In this document: positions 1 through 8,217 of the stretch, one piece after another
Layout: each line of letters starts with the position of its first letter
How positions within the stretch are numbered: position 1 is the first letter of the stretch
Source of the DNA: Paractinoplanes deccanensis
GTDB taxonomy: Bacteria > Actinomycetota > Actinomycetes > Mycobacteriales > Micromonosporaceae
NCBI RefSeq assembly: GCF_016862115.1
Contig: NZ_BOMI01000156.1
Coordinates: 43,273 to 107,272, forward strand
DNA length: 64,000 nucleotides
Direction of reading: 5' to 3'
Made by a program: the position numbers and the translations under genes
The notes under the pieces: generated by a model
Database searches by the model: none
What the model saw: the letters and a program-made list of their open reading frames with translations, nothing else
What the model was told of the DNA's origin: nothing

Positions 1-252
1 GCCTTCTCCGCAGCCTCGCAGCGGGTGCTCGCCCAGCTCTTCCCGGACGCCGTGATCGCCGACCGGGCCGACGCCGAGGCGTTCGGGCTCAACCTGGTCA
101 GCGACGGCCGGCACGTGATCCTCAACACCGAGGCGATCGCGATGGGTGAGCGGGTGCGCGCCGCCGGTTACCTGCCCGTGCACATCGACCTCTCCGAGCT
201 CAAACGCGGCGGCGGAAGCGTCAAGTGCGCGGTGGCCGAGCTGAGGCCCTGA
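1..252 (+). CDS. ddaH: dimethylargininase-like amidinohydrolase, C-terminal part (5' end outside window)
   Basis: The frame is open from base 1 and ends at 252, giving the last 83 residues. The C-terminus GGGSVKCAVAELRP is the nucleophile loop of the dimethylargininase/arginine amidinohydrolase family. The Cys eight residues from the end is the expected catalytic nucleophile. Such enzymes hydrolyse N-omega-methylated arginine (or related guanidino substrates) to citrulline plus an amine in the cytoplasm. Only the end of the protein is visible, so the true start, the catalytic His and the exact substrate cannot be judged. An in-frame GTG at 25 is internal, not a start. A full arginine deiminase lies about 10 kb downstream, so the region holds two guanidino-modifying enzymes. 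Confidence 0.8.
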   Translation, partial: AFSAASQRVLAQLFPDAVIADRADAEAFGLNLVSDGRHVILNTEAIAMGERVRAAGYLPVHIDLSELKRGGGSVKCAVAELRP

Positions 253-287
253 CACAGAGCTGGAGCGCGTGCGGGAAGATGGACCGC

Positions 288-845
288 ATGACCGACGAGA
301 ATCGCACCGCGGAGAAGCAGGAAGACGGCTCCGTCATCGTGGTCGGCCCGGACGGGCGCCCGCTGGGCACGATGGACCCGGACGGCAAGGTCAACCCCGA
401 GGAGCCGGGCAACCTGATCGAACAGCCCGCCAAGGTCATGCGGATCGGCAGCATGATCAAGCAGCTGCTCGAGGAGGTCCGCGCGGCGCCTCTCGACGAG
501 GCGAGCCGTGGCCGGCTGCGCGAGATCCACCAGCGGTCGATCACCGAGCTCGAGGACGGCCTCGCGCCCGAGCTGCGCGAGGAGCTCGAGCGCCTCTCGC
601 TGCCGTTCGAGGGCGACACCCCGCCGAGCGAGGCCGAGCTGCGCATCGCGCAGGCCCAGCTCGTCGGCTGGCTCGAGGGCCTCTTCCACGGCATCCAGGC
701 GGCGCTGGTGGCCCAGCAGATGGCGGCCCGCCTCCAGCTCGAGCAGATGCGCGGCGGCGGCCCCCGCCCGGCGCTGCCGATGGGCGCCCTGCCCGGCATG
801 CCCACCCAGCAGGGCGAGGGCGGCCGGACCGGCCAATATCTCTAG
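288..845 (+). CDS. bpa: bacterial proteasome activator (Bpa/PafE, DUF2587)
   Basis: This is a 185-residue acidic helical protein that ends in GQYL. That C-terminal motif is how the ring-shaped, ATP-independent activator Bpa/PafE docks into the alpha-ring pockets of the actinobacterial 20S proteasome. The helical core (about residues 45-150) has the heptad-like Leu/Glu pattern of the family. The last 35 residues are a Gly/Pro-rich flexible tail carrying the motif, as in mycobacterial Bpa. ATG 288 has GGAAG 9 bases upstream; an in-frame ATG at 279 is less well placed. The stop codon overlaps that of the convergent HAD gene in a shared CTAG. Its presence implies that the organism has a 20S proteasome elsewhere. 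Confidence 0.93.
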   Translation: MTDENRTAEKQEDGSVIVVGPDGRPLGTMDPDGKVNPEEPGNLIEQPAKVMRIGSMIKQLLEEVRAAPLDEASRGRLREIHQRSITELEDGLAPELREELERLSLPFEGDTPPSEAELRIAQAQLVGWLEGLFHGIQAALVAQQMAARLQLEQMRGGGPRPALPMGALPGMPTQQGEGGRTGQYL

Positions 846-1639
846 AGGTCGTAGAGGTCGCGCAGATATTGCGCGACCCCGTCCTCGTCGTTGGTCAGGC
901 CGACCTCGTCGGCCACCTCCTTGACGGCGGGGTGGGCGTTGGCCATCGCCACCCCGCGACCGGCCCAGGCCAGCAGCGGGATGTCGTTCGGCATGTCGCC
1001 GAACGCCACCACCTCGTCGGCCTTGACGCCCTCGCGCTCGCAGAGCCAGGCGAGACCCGCGGCCTTGGTGACACCGGCCGCGGAGATCTCGACCAGGGCG
1101 CTCGACGAGGAGTGGGTGGTCTCGGCCACCTCGCCCAGGGTGCGGCTCACCAGCTCGTAGAACTCGTCCGGCCCGTGCGCGGCGGACCGGGCGAGCAGCT
1201 TCACCGCCGGCACCGACGTGAGCTCCTCGGGCGTCGACAGCACGCGCACCTGCTTGGTGTCGGTCTCCCACCGCACCGGCCACGCCTCCTCATACCAGAA
1301 GGCGCGGCCGTCCTCGACCTCGACGGCGAGGGCCACGTCGGGAACCGCCTCGCGCAGCCGCTCGCTGACGTCGAGCAGCAGGTCGACCGAGAGCGGATCG
1401 GCCCGCAGGATCTCGTCGGTGTGCGCGTCGTAGACCACCGCGCCGTTCGCGCAGACCGCCGGCACCGGCGCCGCCATCTGCTCGAAGAGCTGCCGCAGCC
1501 AGCGAACCGGCCGGCCGGTCACCACGACGAACGGCACGGGAAGGGCGTCGAGCGTGTCGATGGTCCGCTTGCTCAGCGTTCCGTCGGTGTGGATGAGGGT
1601 TCCGTCGATATCCGAGGCGACCAGCTTGAAAGGCGACAT
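842..1639 (-). CDS. HAD-superfamily (Cof/IIB-type) sugar-phosphatase-like hydrolase
   Basis: This 265-residue HAD phosphatase has motif I DIDGTL near the N-terminus (nucleophile Asp10, acid/base Asp12), motif II VTGRP around residue 42 and motif IV GDMPNDIPLL near residue 216. The insertion between motifs II and III is of the C2B (Cof-like) cap type. Such enzymes dephosphorylate small cytosolic phosphometabolites; the substrate cannot be read from sequence. The ATG at 1639 shares its A with the TGA of the upstream paralogue (TGATG), so translation is probably coupled. A GTG one codon upstream (1642) is an alternative start. The two HAD genes are paralogous and probably arose by tandem duplication. 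Confidence 0.87.
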   Translation of the reverse strand: MSPFKLVASDIDGTLIHTDGTLSKRTIDTLDALPVPFVVVTGRPVRWLRQLFEQMAAPVPAVCANGAVVYDAHTDEILRADPLSVDLLLDVSERLREAVPDVALAVEVEDGRAFWYEEAWPVRWETDTKQVRVLSTPEELTSVPAVKLLARSAAHGPDEFYELVSRTLGEVAETTHSSSSALVEISAAGVTKAAGLAWLCEREGVKADEVVAFGDMPNDIPLLAWAGRGVAMANAHPAVKEVADEVGLTNDEDGVAQYLRDLYDL

Positions 1640-2451
1640 CACCTCGACAGTAGCCGGTCGAGATAGGCGGCCACGCCGTCCTGGTCGTTGGTGAGAGTCA
1701 CCTCATCGGCCACCGCGAGCAGCTCCCGGTGTGCGTTGCCGACGGCGACCCGGCCCCAGCCCGCCCACGCGAACATCGGCAGGTCGTTGGGCATGTCCCC
1801 GAAGACGAGCACGTCCGCCGGGTCGACACCGACGGCCTCGGCCACCACCGCGAGGCCGGTGCCCTTGTCCACGTTCGCCGGGCAGATCTCCACGTAGTCG
1901 AGGCCGGCCTGGGTGACCGACGCCACGCCCGGCGGCACCACGCGGCGCGCCACGGCGAGCAGCTCGTCGACGTCGTACGTGAAGGACCTGGCGAACGCCT
2001 TGATCACCTCGCCGGAGCAGCACTCCGCGCGGGTCCGCGGCTCGACCACGACCGGATAGCGCCACGTGGGGTCGTAGTCGCCCCAGAGCGGGGAACCGTC
2101 GTGCTCCATCGCCTCGACCATCACGGAGAGCCGGCCGACCTCGGCCTCCAGGGCGGTCAGGACCTCGCCCAGCACGTCGCCGCGCAGCCGGGACCGGAGC
2201 AGATAGGTGGACTCCGCCTGGTCGAGCACCCAGCCGCCCTGCGCCATCACGAGGAAGTCGGCGTCGCGGATGTCGTTGCGGGTGAGCGAGGCGAGCCGCG
2301 GCCCACGCCCGGTGGCGCCCACGACGCGGATGCCGGCGGCGCGCACCCGGTCGAGGACCTCGTGGGTGTACGCGGACACGGTGTCGTCGCTGCGGACCAG
2401 CGTGCCATCGAGATCGGTCGCGACCAGTTTGGGGAGTCCAGGCTTGACCAT
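1639..2451 (-). CDS. HAD-superfamily (Cof/IIB-type) hydrolase, paralogue
   Basis: This 270-residue protein has the same architecture as the downstream gene: DLDGTLVRSD motif I at residues 13-18, ATGRGP motif II near 47 and GDMPNDLPMF motif IV near 216. It begins MVKPGLPKLVATDLDGTL, and the ATG at 2451 follows a spacer containing GGAGGT about 11 bases upstream. It is the first gene of a two-gene operon of HAD phosphatases read leftwards. The two proteins differ most in the cap region (residues 85-180), which suggests different substrates. Function beyond phosphatase or phosphotransfer is not assignable. Confidence 0.87.
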   Translation of the reverse strand: MVKPGLPKLVATDLDGTLVRSDDTVSAYTHEVLDRVRAAGIRVVGATGRGPRLASLTRNDIRDADFLVMAQGGWVLDQAESTYLLRSRLRGDVLGEVLTALEAEVGRLSVMVEAMEHDGSPLWGDYDPTWRYPVVVEPRTRAECCSGEVIKAFARSFTYDVDELLAVARRVVPPGVASVTQAGLDYVEICPANVDKGTGLAVVAEAVGVDPADVLVFGDMPNDLPMFAWAGWGRVAVGNAHRELLAVADEVTLTNDQDGVAAYLDRLLSR

Positions 2452-2503
2452 CGATTACCTCCGGGGTGTCGCAAACCCCCGCGGAGGGCGGAAGGAGAAC
2501 GGT

Positions 2504-2553
2504 ACACCCGCCCAGCGACCAGCGGCTATGACTTCTGGTAGCCGGGCGGTGTA
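2504..2553. terminator. possible stem-loop between serS and the HAD genes
   Basis: ACACCCGCCC and GGGCGGTGT form imperfect outer arms around an inner pairing of CGGCTA with TAGCCG. It sits just downstream of the serS stop (2561, minus strand) and upstream of the HAD gene start. There is no T-run, so terminator function is inferred from position only. Confidence 0.4.
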
Positions 2554-2560
2554 TTACCCG

Positions 2561-3823
2561 TTAGCGCGAAGGTTCCAAGATGCCGCGGCCCCCGACGTAC
2601 GGCTGGAGGGCCTTGGGGACGCGCACCGAGCCGTCGGGCTGCTGGTGGTTCTCCAGGATCGGAATCAGCCAGCGGGTGGTCGCCAGCGTGCCGTTGAGCG
2701 TCGCCGCCGTCTGGGGCTTGCCGTCGGCGTCGCGGTAGCGGATGTTGAGCCGCCGGGCCTGGAACGTGGTGCAGTTGGACGTCGACGTGACCTCGCGGTA
2801 GCGGCCCTGCGACGGCACCCACGCCTCGCAGTCGAACTTGCGCGAAGCGCTCGAGCCGAGGTCGCCGGCCGCCACGTCGATCACCCGGTACGGGATCTCG
2901 ACCTTGGCCAGCATCTCCTCCTCCATCGCGAGCAGGCGCAGGTGCTCGTCGGCGGCCTCCTCCGGCCGGCAGAACGAGAACATCTCCACCTTGTCGAACT
3001 GGTGCACCCGCAGGATGCCGCGCACGTCCTTGCCGTACGAGCCGGCCTCGCGCCGGTAGCACGACGACCAGCCGGCGAACCGCTCCGGACCGCCCTCGAG
3101 GTCGATGATCTCGTTCGAGTGGTACGCCGCGAGCGGCACCTCCGACGTACCGACCAGGTAGAGGTCGTCCGCCTCGAGCCGGTAGACCTCGCTCGCGTGC
3201 GCGCCGAGGAAGCCGGTGCCCTCCATCGACTCCGGCTTGACCAGCGACGGCGTGATCGACGGGGTGAAGCCGTGCTCGACCGCCTGGGCGATCGCCATCT
3301 GGAGCAGGCCCAGCTGGAGCAGCGCGCCGACCCCGGTGAGGAAGTAGAACCGCGAGCCCGAGACCTTGGCACCGCGCTCGGTGTCGATGGCCCGCAGCGC
3401 CTCGCCGATCTCGAGGTGGTCCTTGGGGTTGTCGATCGCGGGGATGTCGCCGACCTCGCGGAGCACGACGAAGTCGTCCTCGCCGCCGGCCGGCACGCCC
3501 TCCTGCACCACGTTGGGCACGGCCAGGTGGGCCTGGCGCAGCGCCTCGTCGGCGGCGGTGGTCTCGGCCTCGGCCGCCTTGACCTCGGCGGCCAGCTCCT
3601 TGGTGCGCGCGAGCAGGGCGGCCCGCTCGTCGCCCGCGGCCTTGGGCACCTGCTTGCTCAGCGACTTTTGCTCAGCCCGCATCGCCTCGAACCGCTGGGT
3701 GGCGGAGCGGCGGGCCTCGTCGGCGCGCAGCAGCTCGTCCACCACCTCGGTGGACTCGCCGCGCAGTCGCTGGCTGGCGCGGACGCGGTCGGGGTCGTCG
3801 CGAAGCAGACGCAGGTCAATCAC
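2561..3823 (-). CDS. serS: seryl-tRNA synthetase
   Basis: At 420 residues this matches bacterial SerRS length. Residues 1-110 form the antiparallel coiled-coil arm that grips the long variable arm of tRNA-Ser (charged Ala/Glu/Arg repeats). The class II catalytic core follows: motif 2 with the CYRREAGSYGKD loop near residue 258, and motif 3 around LNGTLATTRW near 378. The enzyme charges tRNA-Ser with serine via seryl-adenylate in the cytoplasm. GTG 3823 begins MIDLRLLRDDP, the canonical SerRS N-terminus. It is transcribed alone on the minus strand. A tRNA-Ser gene is found at 61664 in this window. Confidence 0.97.
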   Translation of the reverse strand: MIDLRLLRDDPDRVRASQRLRGESTEVVDELLRADEARRSATQRFEAMRAEQKSLSKQVPKAAGDERAALLARTKELAAEVKAAEAETTAADEALRQAHLAVPNVVQEGVPAGGEDDFVVLREVGDIPAIDNPKDHLEIGEALRAIDTERGAKVSGSRFYFLTGVGALLQLGLLQMAIAQAVEHGFTPSITPSLVKPESMEGTGFLGAHASEVYRLEADDLYLVGTSEVPLAAYHSNEIIDLEGGPERFAGWSSCYRREAGSYGKDVRGILRVHQFDKVEMFSFCRPEEAADEHLRLLAMEEEMLAKVEIPYRVIDVAAGDLGSSASRKFDCEAWVPSQGRYREVTSTSNCTTFQARRLNIRYRDADGKPQTAATLNGTLATTRWLIPILENHQQPDGSVRVPKALQPYVGGRGILEPSR

Positions 3824-3884
3824 GATTGACGAGCCTACCGGCGACCCGGCCCGATCTTCATCCGGATATGCCGTGCCGTGCGGA

Positions 3885-4640
3885 TCAGCGAGCGTCGTCG
3901 CCGAAGGTCGTGAACGGCTTGGCGGGAGCCACCGTCAGATCGAGCGGCTGGTCGACCCGCTCCTCCTCCTGCCGGGCGGCCGCGGCGGGACGGCCCCACG
4001 CCCAGACCTGGCCGGGTGCGGCGGGGCCCTCGTCCTCGGTCTCGGCCGGCGGGTCCAGGTGGCGGCCCACCAGGAACAGGGCGGCGAGCACCAGCGCCAT
4101 CGCGGCGAGCGCGCACCAGATGCCCCGCCCGTAGGTCAGGGAGATCTGGTCGGTGTCGAGGGCGATCTCGTAGACCCGGTCGATCACGCCGCTGCGGTCG
4201 CCGAGCGAGGCGGCGAGCGCGACGAGCAGGCCCAGCGACGTGCCGGCGACGCTGAGGCCGGCGAGCCGGAAGTAGCGGCGGCCCGCGGGCGGTCCGAACA
4301 TGGTCAGCACCACGGCCGGGACGACCAGGAAGAGCCCGATCAGGTAGCCGGTGCCCAGGGCGCCCAGGTCGCCGATCTCGGCGGTGACCGCGCGCCGGCC
4401 CACGTCGCCGCTGAGCACCTCGGCGTCGACCGTGGTGACCTGCCACTCGGAGAAGAGCGAGGCGAGAGCCGCGACGGCGGCCAGAAGCGAGAGCAGCGGA
4501 ACCACCCGCCGGTCGCCGGCCAGGCCGCGGATCGAGTCACCGGTCTGCCGGCGGCGCCGCGCGGGCGGCTCGGGGCCGAACTCGACGACCGACTCGGCAG
4601 GGGTGACGCCGAGCTCGATCGGCTGCTGCTGCGCGGGCAT
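3885..4640 (-). CDS. predicted four-helix membrane protein of unknown function
   Basis: This is a protein of about 251 residues that I do not recognise. A charged cytosolic N-terminus (residues 1-40, with an Arg-rich stretch) is followed by four hydrophobic segments: about 45-65 (VVPLLSLLAAVAALASLF), 92-112, 120-142 and 168-188. It ends with a Pro/Ala/Glu-rich cytosolic tail of about 60 residues. The likely start is ATG 4640 (MPAQQQPIEL); ATG 4649 is three codons upstream and equally possible. It is separated by 61 bp from serS and is divergent from osmC. No catalytic motif is visible. Confidence 0.7.
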   Translation of the reverse strand: MPAQQQPIELGVTPAESVVEFGPEPPARRRRQTGDSIRGLAGDRRVVPLLSLLAAVAALASLFSEWQVTTVDAEVLSGDVGRRAVTAEIGDLGALGTGYLIGLFLVVPAVVLTMFGPPAGRRYFRLAGLSVAGTSLGLLVALAASLGDRSGVIDRVYEIALDTDQISLTYGRGIWCALAAMALVLAALFLVGRHLDPPAETEDEGPAAPGQVWAWGRPAAAARQEEERVDQPLDLTVAPAKPFTTFGDDAR

Positions 4641-4707
4641 GACAACCATGATGACCCGTGCGCTGGTCCCCGGGCCAGCGGCCGAACGATGGACTAGCGT
4701 TTCGGAT

Positions 4708-5136
4708 ATGCCTATTCGTACCGCAACCGCCCGCTGGCAGGGGAACCTCACCGAAGGTTCCGGCACGATCAAGACCGGCAAGGGCGGCATCCAGGGGAAC
4801 TACTCGTTCAAGTCGCGCTTCGAGGAGGGCGAGGGGACGAACCCGGAGGAGCTGATCGGGGCCGCGCACTCCGGCTGCTACTCCATGGCGTTCTCGAAGG
4901 CGCTCTCCGACGAGGGCTTCACGCCCAACTCGGTCGAGACCGTCGCCAAGGTGCACATGGACAAGACCGACGCCGGTTTCAGCGTCACCCGCATCGACCT
5001 CGAGACCGTCGGCGACGTCCCGGGCATCGACGACGCCGCCTTCCAGAAGATCGCCGAGGCCGCCAAGGAGAACTGCCCGATCTCCCGGCTCCTCTCCCCC
5101 GGCGCCCAGATCACCCTCAGCGCCAAGCTCGCCTGA
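4708..5136 (+). CDS. osmC: OsmC-family peroxiredoxin
   Basis: This 142-residue protein matches the OsmC/Ohr fold. It has two redox cysteines, Cys57 in AAHSGCYSMA and Cys123 in AKENCPIS, and the conserved Glu of the ELIGAAH helix. These thiol peroxidases reduce organic hydroperoxides using a reactive Cys and a resolving Cys. The spacing and the NCPIS motif fit the OsmC branch better than Ohr. ATG 4708 follows a weak GGA element. It reads divergently from the membrane protein at 4640, sharing a 67-bp promoter region. Confidence 0.93.
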   Translation: MPIRTATARWQGNLTEGSGTIKTGKGGIQGNYSFKSRFEEGEGTNPEELIGAAHSGCYSMAFSKALSDEGFTPNSVETVAKVHMDKTDAGFSVTRIDLETVGDVPGIDDAAFQKIAEAAKENCPISRLLSPGAQITLSAKLA

Positions 5137-5191
5137 CAGTCGGCAGGGTGCGCCGGGTCGGATGATCCGGCGCACCGCGCACAATGGGTGC

Positions 5192-5545
5192 GTGCCGGTC
5201 GACATGAGTGCCGAACGCTTCGAGGAGTTGGTGGGCGAGGCCCTCGACGAGGTGCCACCCGAGCTTCTCCAGATGATGAACAACGTCGTGATCATGGTGG
5301 AGGACGAGCCCCCGGACGGCAGCGACGATCTCCTCGGGCTGTACGAGGGCACGGCGCTCACCGACCGCGGCTGGGACTACGCCGGCGTGCTGCCCGACCG
5401 GATCACCATCTTCCGCCTGCCGACGTTGAAGATCTGCGACACCGAGACCGACGTGATCGACGAGGTGGCGATCACCGTGGTGCACGAGATCGCCCATCAT
5501 TTCGGCATCGACGACCATCGCCTGCACGAGCTGGGCTGGGGTTAA
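5192..5545 (+). CDS. small zincin-like metallopeptidase-fold protein (MMP-like, former DUF1025)
   Basis: About 117 residues with a C-terminal HEIAHHFGIDD signature (His98, Glu99, His102, Asp107/108), a minimal zinc-metallopeptidase motif. The family is widespread in actinobacteria. The central GLYEGTALTDRG and AGVLPDRITIFR segments are its typical conserved blocks. No signal peptide is seen, so it is probably cytosolic. Whether it cleaves peptides is not established for the family. GTG 5192 gives the expected short N-terminus MPVDMSAERFEEL. ATG 5204 or 5162 are alternatives. Confidence 0.85.
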   Translation: MPVDMSAERFEELVGEALDEVPPELLQMMNNVVIMVEDEPPDGSDDLLGLYEGTALTDRGWDYAGVLPDRITIFRLPTLKICDTETDVIDEVAITVVHEIAHHFGIDDHRLHELGWG

Positions 5546-5605
5546 CCCTGGTGGCGGGGCCTCCCTACGCTGAGGTCCAGAGCGTCACAACAGGAGGACA
5601 TCCAG

Positions 5606-6340
5606 ATGCGCAGCGAGCTTTTCTCGGCGGACAATCTCGAGAAGGAGTCGGCCCAGCCCGGGTTGCGGCTGCAGAACTCCAAGCTGCTCAAGGCGGAGCT
5701 GAACGGCGAGTTCATGGCGCGGGTCGGCTCGATGGTCGCCTACCAGGGCCAGGTCCACTTCGAGGCGCTCGGCTCCGGCGGGATCGGCAAGTTCCTCAAG
5801 CAGAAGCTCACCGGCGAGGGCGTGCCGCTCATGCGGGTCAAGGGGCACGGTGACGTCTTCCTGGCCGAGCGGGCGGCCGACGTCCACCTCATCGACCTCG
5901 AGCCGGGCGACGCGCTGTCGATCAACGGCGCCAACGTGCTCGCCTTCGAGTCGTCGCTGAAGTACGACATCAAGATGGTCAGCGGCGCGGGCATGATGTC
6001 CAACGCCGGCCTGTTCAACTGCGTCTTCACCGGCCAGGGCCGCATCGCGGTCACGACGCACGGCACGCCCGTGGTCCTCACTGTCGATCAGCCCACGTAC
6101 GTGGACCCGCAGGCCGCGATCTGCTGGTCGGCGAGCCTCCAGACCGGCTACCACCGCGCCGATCAGCTCGGCCTGGGCACCCTGCTGGGGCGCAGCACGG
6201 GCGAGCGTTTCACGATGAGCTTCGCCGGTCAGGGCTTCGTCGTCGTCCAGCCCTCCGAGGAGCCGCCCGGCGGGTTCGCGGGCCTCGGCGGCGGCAACCA
6301 GCAGAGCAGCGGCGGCATCCTCGGCAACCTCTTCGACTGA
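5606..6340 (+). CDS. AIM24-family protein (former DUF124)
   Basis: This 244-residue all-beta protein matches the AIM24 family: a repeated beta architecture with the segments GSMVAYQGQVHFEA (about 42-55), LMRVKGHGDVFLAERA (75-90) and GLFNCVFTGQGRIAV (135-149). It ends in a Gly/Ser-rich tail after residue 215. The mitochondrial namesake affects membrane organisation. Bacterial members have no firm function and are sometimes near TerD-type genes. A clear AGGAGG at 5592-5597 precedes ATG 5606. It stands alone between the zincin gene and convergent pheA. Confidence 0.88.
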   Translation: MRSELFSADNLEKESAQPGLRLQNSKLLKAELNGEFMARVGSMVAYQGQVHFEALGSGGIGKFLKQKLTGEGVPLMRVKGHGDVFLAERAADVHLIDLEPGDALSINGANVLAFESSLKYDIKMVSGAGMMSNAGLFNCVFTGQGRIAVTTHGTPVVLTVDQPTYVDPQAAICWSASLQTGYHRADQLGLGTLLGRSTGERFTMSFAGQGFVVVQPSEEPPGGFAGLGGGNQQSSGGILGNLFD

Positions 6341-6455
6341 GCTCGCAGAGCTGTCTGGCCTGGCTGAGCTGACTGAGTTGGCCGGCCTGGCTCCGCTCGG
6401 TGGGCAATGCGCCCCGAGAGGTCGGCGCCGACGGGCGCAATGCGGACCTTGGGCG

Positions 6456-7403
6456 CTAGGCGAAGTCGCCCGAGCGGAGCTGGGCCAGCCAGGCGGCGGA
6501 GTCGGCGAAGTCGGCGTTCGAGAGGCCGGGCGGGGACGCGACGGGAGCCTCCGGGATCAGGCGGTGCCGGGGGTAGCTGCCGAGGAAGCGGACGTCGGCG
6601 CAGATGCGGCGCAGGCCCTGCAGGGCCTCGCCCAGGCGCGGCTCGGCCACGTGGCCGGTGCAGTCGAGGAAGAAGACGTACGTGCCGAGCTGCTCGCCGG
6701 TCGGGCGCGACTCGATGCGCGAGAGGTTGATGCCGCGCACCGCCAGCTCGGTGAGCACGGCGAGCAGGGCGCCCACCTGGTCGCGCCGGATCGAGACGGC
6801 CAGCGACGTCACGTCGTCGCCGGTCGGCTCGGCCGGGCGCCCGGGGCGGGTGAGCAGCGCGAACCGGGTGACCGCGTCCGCGTGGTCGGCCACCTTGTCG
6901 GCGAGCACGGTCAGGCCGTTGCGCGCGACGCCGATCGGGGCGCACAGGGCGGCGTCGTGCTCGCCGGCGGCCGCGCTGATCGCCGCGGCCGCGTTGGACA
7001 GGACGTCCACGATCACGGCGTCCGGGGCGTTCGCCCGCAGCCAGTTGCGGCACTGGGCGGAGGCCTGCGGGTGGGCGGCGATCGTGCGGATCGCGGCCAG
7101 CGGGGTGAGCGTGCGGGCGGCCAGCATGAACTCGACCGGCAGCACGACCTCCCGCGTGATCACCAGCGGGGCGCCGGTGGCCAGCTCGTCGAGGGTGACC
7201 GGGACGGCGCCGCCCACGGAGTTCTCCAGCGGCACCAGCGCGGCGTCGGCGTCGCCGGCGCGGACCGCCTCGAGCGCCTCGGGGACGCTGCGGGCCGGGG
7301 TGCGCAGGCCCCGCTCGGCCGCGGGGATCGTGCGCAGGGCGGCCTCGGTGAAGGTGCCCTCCGGGCCGAGATAGACGAAGCGGGTGGGCGGCGTTCCGGG
7401 CAT
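6456..7403 (-). CDS. pheA: prephenate dehydratase (monofunctional, ACT-regulated)
   Basis: This 315-residue enzyme converts prephenate to phenylpyruvate in phenylalanine biosynthesis. The catalytic PDT domain (about 8-185) starts with the LGPEGTFTEAA motif and ends with the catalytic Thr-Arg-Phe at 179-181. A C-terminal ACT domain follows (about 195-275) with GINLSRIESRP, the Phe-binding feedback site. No chorismate mutase domain is present, as is usual in actinobacteria. An extra tail of about 40 residues follows the ACT domain. ATG 7403 (MPGTPPTRFVYLGPEG) fits the family start. The region upstream of the start carries 17-bp tandem repeats. Confidence 0.95.
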   Translation of the reverse strand: MPGTPPTRFVYLGPEGTFTEAALRTIPAAERGLRTPARSVPEALEAVRAGDADAALVPLENSVGGAVPVTLDELATGAPLVITREVVLPVEFMLAARTLTPLAAIRTIAAHPQASAQCRNWLRANAPDAVIVDVLSNAAAAISAAAGEHDAALCAPIGVARNGLTVLADKVADHADAVTRFALLTRPGRPAEPTGDDVTSLAVSIRRDQVGALLAVLTELAVRGINLSRIESRPTGEQLGTYVFFLDCTGHVAEPRLGEALQGLRRICADVRFLGSYPRHRLIPEAPVASPPGLSNADFADSAAWLAQLRSGDFA

Positions 7404-7456
7404 GTGCGGAAGTCTAGGGCTTCGCCGGCACCGAGGCCGCGCACGACCGGCAGACC

Positions 7457-7580
7457 ACGGCGACCGGCCCGGCACGGCGACCAGCCCGGCACGGCGACCA
7501 GCCCGGCACGGTGAGCGGCCCGGTGCGGTGAGCGGCCCGGCCCGGTGCGGTGAGCGGCCCGGCACGGTGAGTGGTGGGCC
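7457..7580. repeat. 17-bp GC-rich tandem repeat, seven units
   Basis: Seven 17-bp units lie head to tail. Units at 7474 and 7491 are identical (ACGGCGACCAGCCCGGC). Later units drift to the GCGGTGAGCGGCCCGGC form, and a 5-bp insertion (CCGGT) separates units 5 and 6. The array fills the leader between the pheA start (7403) and the end of the lipoprotein gene (7593). A 17-bp period is not a multiple of three, so it is not a coding repeat. Confidence 0.9.
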
Positions 7581-7592
7581 GGCCGGGCCTTG

Positions 7593-8180
7593 TCAGTAGC
7601 CGCAGGCGAGGACGCGGATGCCGGGCGGGGCGGAGGTCTCCACCCGGCTGATGCAGACGTCGGAGCCGGCGGCGACCAGGGCGAGCGTGGCGCCCGCGCC
7701 GGTGGCGACCACCATCAGCGGGTCCTCGTCGGCGCTGCTGTCCTCGAGCGTCGCGAAGGACCATCCGCTCGCGCAGAGCGGGCCCTCCCGCACCACGAGC
7801 GGGAGCGACCCCATGCCCTCCTGCTTCTTCACCAGGGCCAGGATCTCGGCAGCGGTCGGGCCGGTGGTGCACTTGGGCGCGTGTGAGGGCGTCGGGGTGG
7901 GTGACTTCTCGGTCGGCGCGGTCGTGGTCGGCACGGTCGGCAGCGTGGTCGGCGCGAGCGTGGGGTAGGTCGTCGGATAGGCCGGGAACGTGGTCGCCGG
8001 CGTGGTGGGGGTGCCCGGCAGGGTCACCGGCGGCAGCAGCGACGGGTCGAGCGGGACGGGCGCGGCGCTGGCCGTCGCGTAGGTGGGCGAGGTCGGCTGC
8101 GGCTGCGGTGGGGAACCGCAGGCCGAGAGCAGGGCCGACCCCACGATGATCAGGGGAAGTGCACGTGTGCGGGGGGACAC
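7593..8180 (-). CDS. predicted lipoprotein with Pro/Thr-rich linker
   Basis: This 195-residue protein has a type II signal peptide: basic MSPRTR, a hydrophobic core and the lipobox LLSAC with the modified Cys at 21. A low-complexity Pro/Thr/Ala linker (about 24-105) would span the cell wall. A compact C-terminal domain of about 90 residues contains three Cys (Cys-Thr-Thr-Gly near 107, LCASGW, DVCISR) plus a terminal Cys-Gly-Tyr, so disulfides are likely outside the membrane. The domain is not recognised. The start is GTG 8180; the nearby ATG 8188 is out of frame. Confidence 0.8.
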   Translation of the reverse strand: MSPRTRALPLIIVGSALLSACGSPPQPQPTSPTYATASAAPVPLDPSLLPPVTLPGTPTTPATTFPAYPTTYPTLAPTTLPTVPTTTAPTEKSPTPTPSHAPKCTTGPTAAEILALVKKQEGMGSLPLVVREGPLCASGWSFATLEDSSADEDPLMVVATGAGATLALVAAGSDVCISRVETSAPPGIRVLACGY

Positions 8181-8217
8181 CCGGACATGCTAAGCCCGCC
8201 GGGTGAGGAAGCCCGGG

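Noticed and set aside
168..1283. Long minus-strand ORF over bpa and the HAD gene
   Set aside because: Arg/Gly/Ala-rich translation with no family pattern, antisense to two well-supported genes; typical shadow ORF in high-GC DNA.
3885..4790. Longer N-terminus for the four-helix protein starting at 4790
   Set aside because: It would read antisense through the osmC start and promoter; ATG 4640 or 4649 is better placed.
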